Part shown: positions 1 through 10,194 of the stretch, in pieces
Layout: each line of letters begins with the position of its first letter
How positions within the stretch are numbered: position 1 is the stretch's first letter
From: CAWDDA01 sp963813345
GTDB lineage: Bacteria > Acidobacteriota > Blastocatellia > RBC074
Direction: 5' to 3'
Length of the DNA: 64,000 nucleotides
Assembly: GCA_963813345.1 (NCBI GenBank)
Contig: CAWEYR010000027.1
Coordinates: 50,493-114,492, forward strand
Translations under genes and position numbers: made by a program
Notes under the pieces: generated by a model
Told to the model about the DNA's origin: nothing
What the model saw: the letters and a program-made list of their open reading frames with translations, nothing else
Databases searched by the model: none

Positions 1-520
1 TAAGGTGGAGCGTGACAGCTTCCCCTCTTCGGTTACCCATGGCTCTTCTGATCGGCAGAGATTCATTGTATTTGTCCAGTGCCTTCCGCGGTTCTCCCAG
101 TGACCGATAGACTTTACCGATGCTGTTCAGAGTAGCAGCTTCCCCTCTGCGGTCGCCTGCGGCCCTTCTGATCGGCAGAGCCTCATAAAACTTGTCGAGC
201 GCCTTCTGCGGTTCTCCCAATGAGAAATAGGCTTCGCCGATTAGGTTGAGTGTTTCAGCTTCCCCGGTGCGGTCACGTAATTCCCGTGAGATCGGCAGTG
301 CCTCATTGAGCCCCTCGAGCGCTTTCTGTGGTTCGCCCAAAGTGATGTAGACGTCACCGATGTAGTTAAGTGTAGTAGCTATCCCCGATCCGGTCACCTG
401 CTGCGCGTAAGATCAACAGAGCCTCGTTAGACTTTTCCAGCGACCGCTGCATTTCCCCAAGAGCCTCGTAGACCATACCAATCTTATTAAGTGCTTGAGC
501 TTCCCGGCTGCGGTCACCCG
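1..520. repeat. 120-bp tandem coding repeat (TPR_12 units)
   Basis: The string CAGCTTCCCC recurs at about 16, 136 and 256, with degenerate copies near 376 and 496, an exact 120-bp period. Each unit encodes one 40-residue TPR on the minus strand. The DNA similarity between units suggests recent unit duplication or gene conversion, not only protein-level constraint. Confidence 0.8.
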
Positions 521-1126
521 CTTTTCGATACAGACCATGGGCTTCATGGTACTTTTCTATGCTCATTCTTTTGGCTTCTGACGTTCCTTCCTGTAGTTGC
601 TCTGCCTCTCGAAAGACTGACTCTGCGGCAACGCGATGCTTATCTTCAGCAGTCGCCTTTCTCAGCTCTTCCAGCTTAATCTCGTAGCGCCCTGTCCTTG
701 CTGTTCTCTCTGAAGCACAAACCTCAAGCCTGTACGTGCCGGTCGCCTCTGTGACCACTAACACTGTCTCGGAGCCCTCGATTTGGTGCTCGCTATCTAC
801 TTCGATCAACTTCTTCCCATCAGGCTTCAACAGCGCGACCCTCACGTCTATACCCCGCTGATCGACCACTAAATGAAGATACTGGCCTGAGGTTATGGTG
901 ATCTGGTAAGAATGCGATTGACCGGAGGATAGCTCTCGTTGAATTGGCTTGCCCGGTTCCAGCGAACGCACCTCTTGACTCTGTTGAGCGCGACGCTTAA
1001 GCCGCCGGCGGCAAACGTCAGCGCTGAAACGCAAAATAGCGTCACGATCAAGAGAGCGAAGGCGCGGCGAACAGGCAATCTGATCGAACTACTAACGCTG
1101 GGGATGCGTGTGATTCTGCAGGCCAT
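1..1126 (-). CDS. Secreted pre-peptidase-like/TPR protein, C-terminus beyond the window
   Basis: The composite protein starts at 1126 with a basic N-terminus and a hydrophobic signal (RRAFALLIVTLFCVSALTFA). A beta-rich segment follows (about 680-960, containing SYQITITSGQYLHLVV), resembling the bacterial pre-peptidase C-terminal domains that precede TPR arrays. Tetratricopeptide repeats of 40 residues then run to the left edge, with recurring A-G-D-R-x-G-E-A and L-G-E-P-x-K-A-L. Two frameshifts interrupt it, one near 1005 and one at the C4 run at 383-386. Removing one base at the second restores the repeat register (ATTLNYIGDVYITLGEPQK). Such proteins often end in a CHAT protease domain, but that end is not in the window. 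Exported repeat scaffold; function unknown. Confidence 0.72.
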
Positions 1127-1218
1127 GTTTCACCTCCACTGGTGATTGGCTGTGCACATTCAGAAAGTGGGAGGAATTGGGGCTATTGTACGCTGCGTGA
1201 GGGGGCTGTCAACGATTC

Positions 1219-1286
1219 GTACGTTGTACCGCCTTCAGGCGGAATGGTTAAAAGCAAAGATTCCGCCTGAAGGCGGTACAACGTAC
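1219..1286. repeat. Palindromic intergenic element, family A (CCGCCTTCAGGCGG core)
   Basis: A 26-base left arm (1219-1244) is repeated in reverse complement at 1261-1286 around a 16-base loop. Each arm itself contains the palindrome CCGCCTTCAGGCGG. The core recurs alone near 10151 and as a variant near 32440. It lies between a leftward gene start and a leftward gene end, so it could also act as a transcript-end hairpin. Confidence 0.85.
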
Positions 1287-1299
1287 CTTACAACTTAGC

Positions 1300-2133
1300 T
1301 CATAAGAATGGAATACGCTTCCTCATCTTTGCAACCAGGGCGGCGGTAGTCGCTGGCGCAAGGCGTGTTGCAAGATCGATAAGATATGTTTCTTTGCCGA
1401 TCAGCACTCGTGCGGAATTGCGTTTGATCCCCTGCACGACTCTGCTCGGCCACTAAGTCCGCATCAATCGCTCGCTTCCGAATGAACTCTGATTCAAGCT
1501 TCGCTTTCTCCGGGATCAACATTCCGGCCGTTCGCAATGATCGCCGTCGCAACGGGTCCCGGATAAACGGCCGTAACACCGATCCCACTTCCGGCCAGCT
1601 CGGCTCTCAGCGCTTCACTGAATCCGCGGAGTGCAAACTTTGTTGCGCAGTACCCGGTCTTTGTTGGCAATCCTATGAGTGCAAAGTCGCTCAACACGTT
1701 GACGATGTGACCTTCACCCGACCGCTCAAGCTCGGGAAGAAAGTACTTGCACGCCGTAAACAGCGCCCCAGAAATTGACGCCCACGATCCATTCAAGATC
1801 GTCAATGCTGATCTCATCCAGACATCCGGCAAGCGAAACGCCAGCGTTGTTCACAAGCAGATTGACTCTTCCATGTCTGGCAACAATTTCTTCCGGTAAT
1901 CGGGACATTCCGAGGCGATCGGAGACATCGGTTCGATGCACAGAGACTGAACTCGTGAGCTGTTCACAGAGTCCCGCGCACTCGTCGAGGCCCGAAAGTC
2001 CCAACGCCGTGTCCTTGTTGATGTCAACCAGCGCCAGAGCGCATTTTTCTTTCGCGAGCCGCAGTGCAATCGCCCTGCCGATGCCGCTTGCGGCTCCAGT
2101 TATGACAGCAACCCGATTCTCAAGTACTTGCAT
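1300..2133 (-). CDS. Short-chain dehydrogenase/reductase, frameshifted
   Basis: Composite protein of about 277 residues. The N-terminus carries the Rossmann motif TGAASGIG, then D-V at the adenine-binding turn, NNAG, and the active-site YxxxK as YCATK. The C-terminal end reads VLIGKETYLIDLATRLAP and stops at 1300. Three changes of frame (near 1770, 1520 and 1430) are needed. All segments are conserved SDR sequence in the right order, so the gene is either recently broken or mis-sequenced. It is divergent from another SDR that starts 41 bp away, implying a shared promoter region. Substrate cannot be predicted. Confidence 0.75.
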
Positions 2134-2174
2134 GTTTGACCACGCTCCCGACCATCATTTATGGTTTCTATGCA

Positions 2175-2981
2175 ATGTCAATCTGGAAAGATCGAACTGC
2201 GCTGATTACGGGCGCCTCGTATGGTATTGGCGCGTCGTTTGCATCGATTCTTGCCGCCGAAGGCGCAAGACTTATATTGACGGCGAGGTCGCGTGACCGG
2301 CTTGAGAATCTGGCGGCGGCTTTGCGCGCAAAGCACGGAGCTCAGGTTCAGACATCATCGAGGCCGATCTTCTCGACGCCGAATCACCGCGAAAGATCTT
2401 CGACGCGACAGAAGGCAGGAACTTATCAGTCGACCTTCTGGTAAACAATGCAGGCTTCGGTCTCGTGGGTGACTTTGATCTGCTTTCGCTCGAGCGCCAG
2501 CTTGAGATAGTCCAGTTGAACATCGCATCGCTGGTTGCTCTTTCGCACTTATTTCTGAAGCCTATGCTGGCAAGGCAGATCAGGAGCTATCATCAATGTT
2601 GCATCGACCGCCGCGTTTCAGGGAGTGCCTTACTTCGCCGTCTACTCTGCCACCAAGGCCTTTGTGCTCAATTTCAGCGAAGCACTGACCGTCGAATGTC
2701 GCGAGCGCAATGTGAAGGTCCTGGCGCTTTGTCCCGGCCCAACCTCCACGAACTTTCATCAAGTCGCAGGAAGTACCAGAGAGCGCCCGCCCGCAAATAC
2801 ACAAACGCCGGAAGAGGTCGTAAGAACGGGTCTCGAAGCTCTCGAGAAGGGCAAGAGTTATGTCGTATCCGGTGCACAAAATCGGGCCATGGTTATTGCC
2901 GAGAGGATGTTCTCCCGCTCCTTCGTTACCAGTGCTGCCGCGAGACTCTACCGCCAGTTCGCGATTCCGCGAGTTGACTGA
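2175..2981 (+). CDS. Short-chain dehydrogenase/reductase (DltE/YqjQ-like), frameshifted
   Basis: Start chosen at ATG 2175 (MSIWKDRTALITGASYGIG). The order is Rossmann TGASYGIG, NNAG in a second frame (near 2450), and YSATK in a third frame, followed by a tail typical of classical SDRs with the PG(P)xxT motif (LALCPGPTSTNFHQ). Frame changes lie near 2350 and 2580. About 268 residues. It is divergently paired with the SDR on the opposite strand. The two share the fold but differ in sequence, so they are not a recent duplicate. Likely a cytosolic NAD(P)H-dependent oxidoreductase. Confidence 0.75.
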
Positions 2982-3002
2982 TTTCATAAAAGGACAGGAA
3001 GA

Positions 3003-4441
3003 ATGAAACTAAAACAAGCAGGTATTCATGTCGTTATTGCTTTGACGATCGGAGTTCTTTCAGCTTGCAGTTCTGGCAGGAACGAGAATAGCGACGGGCC
3101 GGCGGACGCATCCAAAGCTCCCACCTCTCCCCACTTCAAGACCTGGATTCAATCTGTTCAGCCCTCAACAGGATATTGAGATGGGCAGACAATCTGCTGC
3201 TCAGATTGTCCGCCAGATGCCACTTATACGGGACGCGGAGATTTCAGGCTACATCAAACAGCTTGGCGCCAAACTCGCAGCAAAGGCTCCAGGCGAGAAG
3301 TTTCCGTACAACTTTGAAGTGGTTGGCGATAAGCAGATCAATGCATTTGCGCTTCCCGGCGGGTTCATTTTCGTTAATGCGGGTGCGATCGCATCCGCGC
3401 GCAATGAAGGTGAGCTTGCGGGCGTAATGGCTCATGAGGTTATGCACGTCGCACTGCGGCACGGTACCAGCCAGGCAACCAAGTCTTACGCTGCAAAGGC
3501 TGGTCTCGGAATTCTTGGGACGATCGCTGGCCGCCGGGACAGATCGAAGTACCGGAGCAATTCTTGCGCAGATGGGCGGTGCCGGGGCCAACATGCTGTT
3601 TCTCAAGTTTGGTCGGACTGCGGAAAAACAGTCAGATATTGAAGGCGCGCGCATTCTGGCGGAAGCCGGATACGATCCGCGGGATATGGCTGCATTCTTC
3701 AAAACGCTTCAGGAACAGGGAGGCCAGGGCGTCCCTGAGTTCTTGAGCGATCATCCCGATCCGGGAAATCGTATTGCTTCGATAAACGCTCTTGTCCCGT
3801 CGTTGTCTGTAAGCTCCAACCCGACGCGGACCAGTCAGGAGTTCGAGAATGTGAAGGCCCGACTGACTGGCCGGGCACCTTCGCTCTCGGACCGGTCGCT
3901 GGCGCGAGTTGGTCCCGCAGACCCTACAAGAAATACACCGGGGACAAGTCCCCCGCCTCCATCGACCTCGTTCTCCGGATTTCAGGCAGAGGATGGTTCC
4001 TTTGCTCTCGAGTTCCCTTCAAACTGGAAGGTCGCGCGAACAGGCGCAGGGAACTACATCGTAGCGCCGGAAGGTGCCTTCGCTCAGGTAAAGGATTCAG
4101 TTTTGGTAACGCACGGCATCTTTATCGGAGTCATTCCGCCTCTCGCACGCGACCTGGGTTCCGCCACTCGAGCTTTCATCGAGAAGCAGATTCAGGATAA
4201 TCCTGACTTCAGAATCGTGCGTGAGCCTCAGCAGATCGATTTTGGAGGGCAACCCGGTTTCGCGGCAGTGATTTCCGGACCGTCAAACTCGACGGGAGTA
4301 CCGGAGATCGACACTACATACACGACCGCAACTTCGGACGGAAAGCTATTCTATGTGATTACAATTGCGCCCGAGACCGAGCTTGGCAACTACCAACAGT
4401 CGTTTCAAAGAATAATGCAGAGCCTGAGGTTGAGAGGATAG
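3003..4441 (+). CDS. M48 family zinc metalloprotease, lipoprotein, frameshifted
   Basis: ATG at 3003 follows an AGGACAGGAAGA ribosome-binding site. The N-terminus is a lipoprotein signal ending L-S-A-C. The M48 domain has DIEMGRQSA, the zinc motif HEVMH (MAHEVMHVALRH, near 3430-3450) and a third ligand region AEKQSDIEGARILAEAGYDP. After a Pro/Ser linker a C-terminal alpha/beta domain (about 3975-4440) resembles the PsbP/DUF1795 fold and is common in acidobacterial M48 proteins. Frameshifts are near 3130 and 3535. The likely role is periplasmic proteolysis related to outer-membrane quality control (BepA/LoiP type). Confidence 0.82.
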
Positions 4442-4550
4442 AGCGGGAGTGCAGGGTCTGAGGATGAGTTCGAAGATCTGTCAGCTTGGTCTTCAGCGAT
4501 CGAGCTTCCGACTCGAAGCCAAATGCTCTGGAGCCCAACGCTCCCCTGTC

Positions 4551-7077
4551 TCACTTTCCCTTCACAAGATGTCCCAGGCCGATTGCGGCGATCAGATCGT
4601 TGTAGCGTTTGTCGTTTCTGAGATTCTTGAACCGCGGATCAACAAGCAGGTAATTGAGGTACTCATTACGCTCCGATAGCGCTTTCCCGAGCCATTCGAA
4701 TGCTTGCTCGCGATTTGCCAATCCGGAATGAATCACGGCTACTTCATAAGCTGAAAAGCGGCCGTTCGGGGCTGCCGTCATCAATTCCTCGAGAAGTTCG
4801 CGTGCACGGGCGCGATTTCCGGCGACGGCTTCAGCGTGGCCAAGCGCGCCCAGAATCACCTGCGATTTCCCGGAAAGCACGCGGGCACGCTCGAGCGATT
4901 CAATCGCAACTTTGAAGTTCCCTGCCCCCTCCTGTGCAAGTCCCATATACCGCAACGCGGGAAAGAAGTCGGATTTCTTCGCCAGCAATGCCTGGCATTG
5001 CGCGATCGCCTGTTCGTATTCGCCGTTCAGATACAGTATCCAGGCCAGATGAGACTTGGCAATCATCGATAACGGGGCAATCTCCTGACAGCGCTTTGCC
5101 TGTGTTATCGCCTCAGACGTCCGTCCGAGCGCTGCCAAAAGGCTTGAATACCATTGTCGCGCCGGCCCGTAGTCCGGATCCAGCTCCAGCGCTCTCTTGA
5201 ATTCACTTTCGGCACCATCCCAATCCCATTCGTATCGATGTCGCACGTAAGCAAGCGCAGTATGCGCCTCGGCCAGGCGCGCATCCAGCGCGAGCGCCTT
5301 TTCCGCCTCTGCCTTCGCTTTCGGAAACCCTTCGCTCGGAGCGAGCACGCCATATGTCGCCAGAATGTTGTAGGCATCGGCAAGGCCGGCATGCGCAAGG
5401 CCGAAGCTCGAGTCACGTTGGATCGCTGCCTCGAAGCTTTCGATTCCCTGCTTGACATCAGCAGTCGTGCGTTTCCCAAGAAAGTAGCGTCCTCTGAGAT
5501 ATGACTGAAATGCTTCGAGCTCGGCGCGCTCCTTCTCGTCGAGGTCAAGACGCAATTGTTCGGAGACTTCCCTGGTGATCTCCTCGTCGAGTGCCAGAAT
5601 ATCTGAGACCTTGCGCTCGTACTTCCGGCCCCAGATATAGCTGTTGTCTTGAGTGTCAACGAGCTCGATGTCGATCGAGACGCCGCCATTGCGGCCTGCT
5701 CACCCGTCCAGTCAGGATCACCGGAACGTCAAGGTCGGTTCCAATCGCACGCGGATCTGGAGCGCTGCCCTGTTGCCCGCTCGCACGATATCGCAGCACC
5801 GAAACCAGGGGCCTGACGCGAAGCTTCGGCAAGCGCGACAGGTTCTTGATCAATCCCTGAGTTACTCCGTCGGCAATCTCGCCAGTTGCGGGATCATTGG
5901 ATAGATTGATAAAGGGAATGACAGCGATCGCGCTCGCACGCGCTGCCTGTCTGTTCATCCAGAAAGAAAAAGCAATCGCTCCGAGAACAAGAAGTGTTCC
6001 GCCAACCACGATCGCCGCGCGCGCACCCTTGCGAAGGTGTCTCAACCGGTAACCAAGCCGGCGAAGCGGCGAGAGCTGCTGAAGCTCGACAGGATTTGTG
6101 TCATAACTCCAGCCTCCTGGCTTGCGAGGTACCGACGGAGTGCTGTGAGCTACGTCCTGGGAATACGCTAGCGTCGGCTGATTGGCTCGTCTTTCTGTTC
6201 CTTTCGACTCCAGGTGCTGTCTCAGGGCTTTGAGAACGTCGATCACTTCTGAAGCACTCTGGCATCGGTCGCTGCGGTCTTTTGCCAGCATTTTCCGAAC
6301 AATCCATTCGAGCTCGTCCGGAACGTCTTCCAGGTGCCGGTTCAGGGGCTCTGCTTCCTGGTTGAGAATTGCAGCTATGATGTCGCTTGCTGACTCGCCC
6401 GGAAACGGAAGCCTTCCGGTGAGCATTTCATAAAAGACCACACCGAGACTGAAAATGTCGCTACGCGCGTCTACACGAAAGCCGCGAGCCTGCTCAGGCG
6501 ACATATAGCTCACGGTGCCCATGATCATCCCCGGCGAAGTCGCATTCAGGCGACGAGTCTCGGCTTCCGGGTCGACATCATCCCCGGAAGGAAATGCTTC
6601 GGTAAGCTTGGCCAGACCAAAATCCAGAACTTTAACGTACCCATCCGTGCGCACCATGATGTTTTCTGATTTCACATCACGATGGATGATGCCGGCGCGA
6701 TGCGCGGCCTGCAGAGCGCTTGCGGCCTGAATCATGATATCGACGCATTCGACCGCATCGATCGGGCGCCCTCCTGATTTCTGCGTTATCGTCAGACCTT
6801 CGACAAATTCGGTGGCAATAAAGCGCGTGTTCTCTACTTCGCCAATTTCATAGATCGTAATAATGTTCGGATGATTGAGCGCACTCGCAGCCCGGGCTTC
6901 CCGCTCAAATCGATGGAGCCGGTCCTCATCACTCGTAAACTTTGAAGGAAGGACCTTGAGGGCAACGCGCCGCCCGAGTCTCGTGTCTTCAGCCAGATAG
7001 ACTTCACCCATCCCGCCAGAGCCTATTGGCGATACGACTGCGTAGTGACCGAAGCGAGTTCCAGCGATAATCTTCAC
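4551..7077 (-). CDS. Membrane Ser/Thr protein kinase with TPR sensor domain, one frameshift
   Basis: Hanks-type kinase with all key residues: glycine loop GSGGMGEVY (19-27), Lys41 in VALKV, Glu60, catalytic HRDVKSEN (132-139), DFGLA (152-156) and APE-like SPEQ. A transmembrane helix at about 353-373 is followed by a TolB/FlgO-like amino-terminal segment (IAVIPFINLSNDP), then TPRs from 5555 down to 4551. One indel near 5695 separates the two halves. Repairing it gives a continuous ~842-residue protein (VSIDIELVDTQDNSYIWG bridges the junction). This architecture is very frequent in Acidobacteria. Signal and targets are unknown. Confidence 0.88.
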
Positions 7078-7191
7078 GGATGGGGCGACCCCTGGAGCGG
7101 CTGCTCTATTTGGATGATCAGCTAACCGACGCCGCGATTATACATGGTTCTTTCACGTTATCCGCGCTCTCGTGTTCCGTCTTTGTGACGG

Positions 7192-8025
7192 TTAGAGGAA
7201 ATTGATAAGCGTCTGAATCGCACCGACAATCAGCCCTATCCCTGCACCAAACCAGACGATTGCACGGATCTCCTTTCCCGCCGTTTCCATGATCAGCTCT
7301 TCGATCGCTTCATTCGACAGCTCACTCAGTCGCTTGATCAGAATTGATCGAAAATCGAGTTTTTGACTGAGTAAGGTCACAAGCTGATTGATGGCGGCAA
7401 CAGATGTTCCACCTTCAGGCGCAAAGAGCGCATCCGGAATCTGAGCCATCGCCTGCGAGATTGTCGCGCGCACATAATGACTCTCTGTGATTTGCTCCGC
7501 GAGCTGCCCGATCGAATCTCCAATGATCCGGTCCAGCGCTTTCTCATCGAGAAGGTAATCGACAATCATCCGGCGCAGAAGGCTGAATCTTCTTCCGACC
7601 TCGGTGTCGACAACCTTTCGCAGTGCAACTGCGATCTCGCCCCTCGATTCCTGAGAGTCGCGTAGCGTATGAAGCCTCGACCTCAGATGTTCGACGATCA
7701 GCGCGATCGTCGTCTCTTTCTGTGAATGGTCGAGATACTCACGTCGAGCGAGCGACGTGATCTCACCTTCGAGATTCAGCTTAGCGAGCTCATCAGCAAT
7801 GGTCTCAACGTCGAGCAGATGCCTGGCAATCACTGTGGCCAGCTTTTCGATGAATTGTTCACGCTCTTTGGGCAGCATTCCAGGAGTCAGGGGCAGACGA
7901 TAGCCAAACACCGTGATCGGTCTGCGCGGCCGAAAGAGCATCTTGACCGCCAGCCAGGCCGCCCCGTAACCGTGCAGCGTTGCGATCACAAGCGGGCTCA
8001 GTTTGATCAGAAGGTCTACGTCCAT
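7192..8025 (-). CDS. DUF445 family membrane protein
   Basis: 277 residues with one hydrophobic helix at each end (LVIATLHGYGAAWLAVKMLF and GAGIGLIVGAIQTLINFL) and a long charged helical middle. The near-N-terminal AVKMLFRPRRP and PGMLPKEREQ signatures are typical of DUF445/YheB-like proteins. The topology suggests a membrane-anchored extended helical hairpin. Molecular function is unknown for the family. Monocistronic between the kinase and the palindromic element at 8041. Confidence 0.8.
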   Translation of the reverse strand: MDVDLLIKLSPLVIATLHGYGAAWLAVKMLFRPRRPITVFGYRLPLTPGMLPKEREQFIEKLATVIARHLLDVETIADELAKLNLEGEITSLARREYLDHSQKETTIALIVEHLRSRLHTLRDSQESRGEIAVALRKVVDTEVGRRFSLLRRMIVDYLLDEKALDRIIGDSIGQLAEQITESHYVRATISQAMAQIPDALFAPEGGTSVAAINQLVTLLSQKLDFRSILIKRLSELSNEAIEELIMETAGKEIRAIVWFGAGIGLIVGAIQTLINFL

Positions 8026-8040
8026 GTGGAGTGCCCGGGA

Positions 8041-8113
8041 GCGCCAGGCTCCAGCCTGGCGCTTTCGTAGCCAAACCTTAGCATGTATGACGCGCCAGGC
8101 TGGAGCCTGGCGC
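8041..8113. repeat. Paired palindromes, family B (GCGCCAGGCT/AGCCTGGCGC)
   Basis: Two 22-base near-perfect palindromes at 8041-8062 and 8092-8113, each with arms GCGCCAGGCT and AGCCTGGCGC and a 2-base centre. The same family occurs at 23552-23634 and as a diverged version at 26488-26606. It lies between divergent genes, so it is not simply a terminator. Confidence 0.85.
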
Positions 8114-8162
8114 TCTCGGCGCAGCTTGAACTCAGACTCTCGTTACATCACACTCACGCGAA

Positions 8163-8600
8163 ATGGCAGACAATCTTCAATCAAAATGGTGCGAGACACA
8201 GGTTAGAGTTCGCTATGCGGAGACCGACCAGGGGGGAGTCGTCTATCATTCAAACTTCCTTGTGTGGTTTGAGGTTGGGAGAGTTGAGCTTTGCCGGGAC
8301 CACGGCTTTAACTATCGGGATATGGAGCGTGGCGCCGACGCCTATCTTCCAGTTATCGAAGTGCACGTCCGCTTTCGCAATCCGGCACATTATGATGATC
8401 AGATTCTGATCCGCACGCGAGTGGTTTCCATCAAAAGTCGCGCAATGACATTTGAATACCAGGCGCGGCGCGTGTCGGACGACTTGCTCCTCGCGGAGGG
8501 TGAAACGCATCACATTGTCCGCAACTCCGCTGGAAAGGCCCGCTCGCTTCCACCCGAGTATGCCCGGCTTCTCAAAGGGCTCTCGTCCGCTACTCCCTGA
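8163..8600 (+). CDS. Hotdog-fold acyl-CoA thioesterase (YbgC/FcbC type)
   Basis: 145 residues. The 4-hydroxybenzoyl-CoA thioesterase signature VRYAETDQGGVVYHSNFLVWFEVGR is visible across about residues 15-39 (D at 21, Y at 27, H at 28), including the catalytic Asp. It hydrolyses short-chain or aromatic acyl-CoAs in the cytosol. YbgC homologues are often linked to envelope lipid metabolism, which fits the neighbourhood, but that role is inferred. Its 3' end overlaps the convergent SPFH gene by 11 bp. Confidence 0.86.
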   Translation: MADNLQSKWCETQVRVRYAETDQGGVVYHSNFLVWFEVGRVELCRDHGFNYRDMERGADAYLPVIEVHVRFRNPAHYDDQILIRTRVVSIKSRAMTFEYQARRVSDDLLLAEGETHHIVRNSAGKARSLPPEYARLLKGLSSATP

Positions 8601-9591
8601 GTCGCGGCGGCGGAGGCCGATTCTCGACCCTGGACTCCCCAGCTCCACTCTCTCCAAAGACTTCCTTGAACGCTCCGATACTCGAAAGCACGCTGCTTGT
8701 TTCAACGGGCATGAAGATGACTTTTGAATTGGGACTTCGCGCCATCTCGCGTAGTGACTCGATGTATTTCATCATTATCAGGTACTGGGCCGGATTGCCT
8801 TGACCCTGCATGATGCCCTCCGCGATGCGCTGAATCGACTCTGCCTCGGCAGAGGCTGCGGTCAGCCTCGCTGTTGCGCCACCTTCCGCCTGAAGTATCT
8901 GCGCCTGCTTCTCGCCTTCTGCGCGTGTGATAGCTGCCTGTTTCTCGCCTTCAGCGCGGGTAACGGCCGCCTGCTTATCACCTTCGGCCTGGAGCACCAG
9001 TGCGCGACGGTTGCGCTCAGCTGTCATCTGCTTTTCCATCGTGATGCGGACATCTTCAGGAGGGTTGATATTTCTCAGCTCGACGCGCGTCACTTTTACA
9101 CCCCACTTGTGGGTCGCGTCATCCAGAATTCCTCGCAACTTGTTGTTGATCGTGTCACGCGAAGTGAGAGCATGGTCAAGATCGAGCTCACCGATGATAT
9201 TGCGCATCGCAGTAATGGTTAGCTGAATGATGCCGCCAACGAGATCATTGACTTCGTAAACTGCCTTGGTCGGATCGGTGACCTGCCAGTAGAAGATCGC
9301 GTCAACCATGATCGTCACGTTATCGCGCGTGATGACCGGCTGCGGAGCCAGGTCCGTAAACTGCTCGCGAAGATCGATCGCGGTCGAATTCGGGCGCTGT
9401 CCGGTCCATAGGACTCCGCGCGGCCGATCGAGGAACGGAGTGATGATATTGAGACCGCTCGCCGCGACGCGATCGAATTTACCGAGGCGCTCGATGATGA
9501 GAACCGTTGCCTGAGGAACAATGCGAATCGCCTTGGCGGCGACGTAGAGCACCACAATAGCGATGACGAACAGAGGAATCAGCAGCTCCAT
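8590..9591 (-). CDS. SPFH/Band 7 membrane protein (QmcA/stomatin-like)
   Basis: 333 residues: an N-terminal membrane anchor (LLIPLFVIAIVVLYVAA), an SPFH domain (RIVPQ...ERLGKF...), then a coiled stalk with repeated A-E-G heptads (LQAEGDKQAAVTRAEG and following), typical of paraslipins. It forms large membrane-associated oligomers that organise membrane domains and modulate FtsH-type proteases. It is co-directional with nfeD, 12 bp downstream of it, the classical stomatin/NfeD operon. Confidence 0.9.
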   Translation of the reverse strand: MELLIPLFVIAIVVLYVAAKAIRIVPQATVLIIERLGKFDRVAASGLNIITPFLDRPRGVLWTGQRPNSTAIDLREQFTDLAPQPVITRDNVTIMVDAIFYWQVTDPTKAVYEVNDLVGGIIQLTITAMRNIIGELDLDHALTSRDTINNKLRGILDDATHKWGVKVTRVELRNINPPEDVRITMEKQMTAERNRRALVLQAEGDKQAAVTRAEGEKQAAITRAEGEKQAQILQAEGGATARLTAASAEAESIQRIAEGIMQGQGNPAQYLIMMKYIESLREMARSPNSKVIFMPVETSSVLSSIGAFKEVFGESGAGESRVENRPPPPRLRE

Positions 9592-9603
9592 TGTTTTACT
9601 CCG

Positions 9604-10095
9604 CTATACCTTTTCTGAGTCTTCACTGAAACGAAGTGCGCGACGCGATGTGCGCCGTACATAGATTGAATTACCAACGATCCGTTCGACAGCTACCGTC
9701 TCTCCTTCAACTAGTGAGGTCTCGCCTTCGCTCGGGAAAGCAGTCCACACGGAACCGAAGACCTTCACCGCAGCCTCGTTAAGAGCGCCTTTGCTTGCTT
9801 CAACCACTGTGCCTACCTGGCCCACCATCGTCTCAGCACCCGACTTGAGCTCTCCCTGCGAAGAAGTACGCGACAGGAAACGATCGAAGATAGTCCGCGA
9901 AGCTATGACCAGGAAGGTTGAAACTATGAGGAAGACCAGGAGTTGCGCGGCAACCGTGCCTATTCCAAGCATCGCCATGAGAGCGGCGACAAGAGCCCCG
10001 ATACCGAACCACAAAAGAAAGAACCCCGGAGTCAGGACCTCTGCTCCGATGAAGATTGCAGCGACAATCAACCAGACTATCCAGGCGAATGCCAT
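9604..10095 (-). CDS. NfeD family membrane protein
   Basis: 163 residues with three to four hydrophobic helices in the first 75 residues (FAWIVWLIVAAIFIGAEVLTPGFFLLWFGIGALVAALMAM, split here over several helices) and a C-terminal OB-fold-like segment (MVGQVGTVVEASKG...GSVWTAFPSEG). This is the short NfeD form without the ClpP-like protease domain. It is first in an operon with the SPFH gene. Confidence 0.88.
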   Translation of the reverse strand: MAFAWIVWLIVAAIFIGAEVLTPGFFLLWFGIGALVAALMAMLGIGTVAAQLLVFLIVSTFLVIASRTIFDRFLSRTSSQGELKSGAETMVGQVGTVVEASKGALNEAAVKVFGSVWTAFPSEGETSLVEGETVAVERIVGNSIYVRRTSRRALRFSEDSEKV

Positions 10096-10145
10096 AGAGT
10101 TACGGTATGCTATCGAAACCGGAGATGCGAGGCAAGGACGGCATG

Positions 10146-10167
10146 TAGTACCGCCTTCAGGCGGAAT
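10146..10167. repeat. Solo palindrome, family A
   Basis: CCGCCTTCAGGCGG at 10151-10164, with flanking GTA on the left and AAT on the right as in the longer copy at 1219-1286. It is in the 99-bp gap between lpxI and nfeD. Confidence 0.8.
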
Positions 10168-10194
10168 CTTGATTTGCTTGCTACATATACCTCT

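Noticed and set aside
1219..1286. CRISPR repeat or IS terminal inverted repeat
   Set aside because: No regularly spaced repeats with unique spacers and no transposase frame between any pair of palindromes in the window.
8800..9222. Long open frame on the plus strand across the SPFH gene
   Set aside because: It is a shadow of the AEG-repeat coding region; the minus-strand protein has strong SPFH homology and the plus-strand product is Cys/Arg-rich with no start site.
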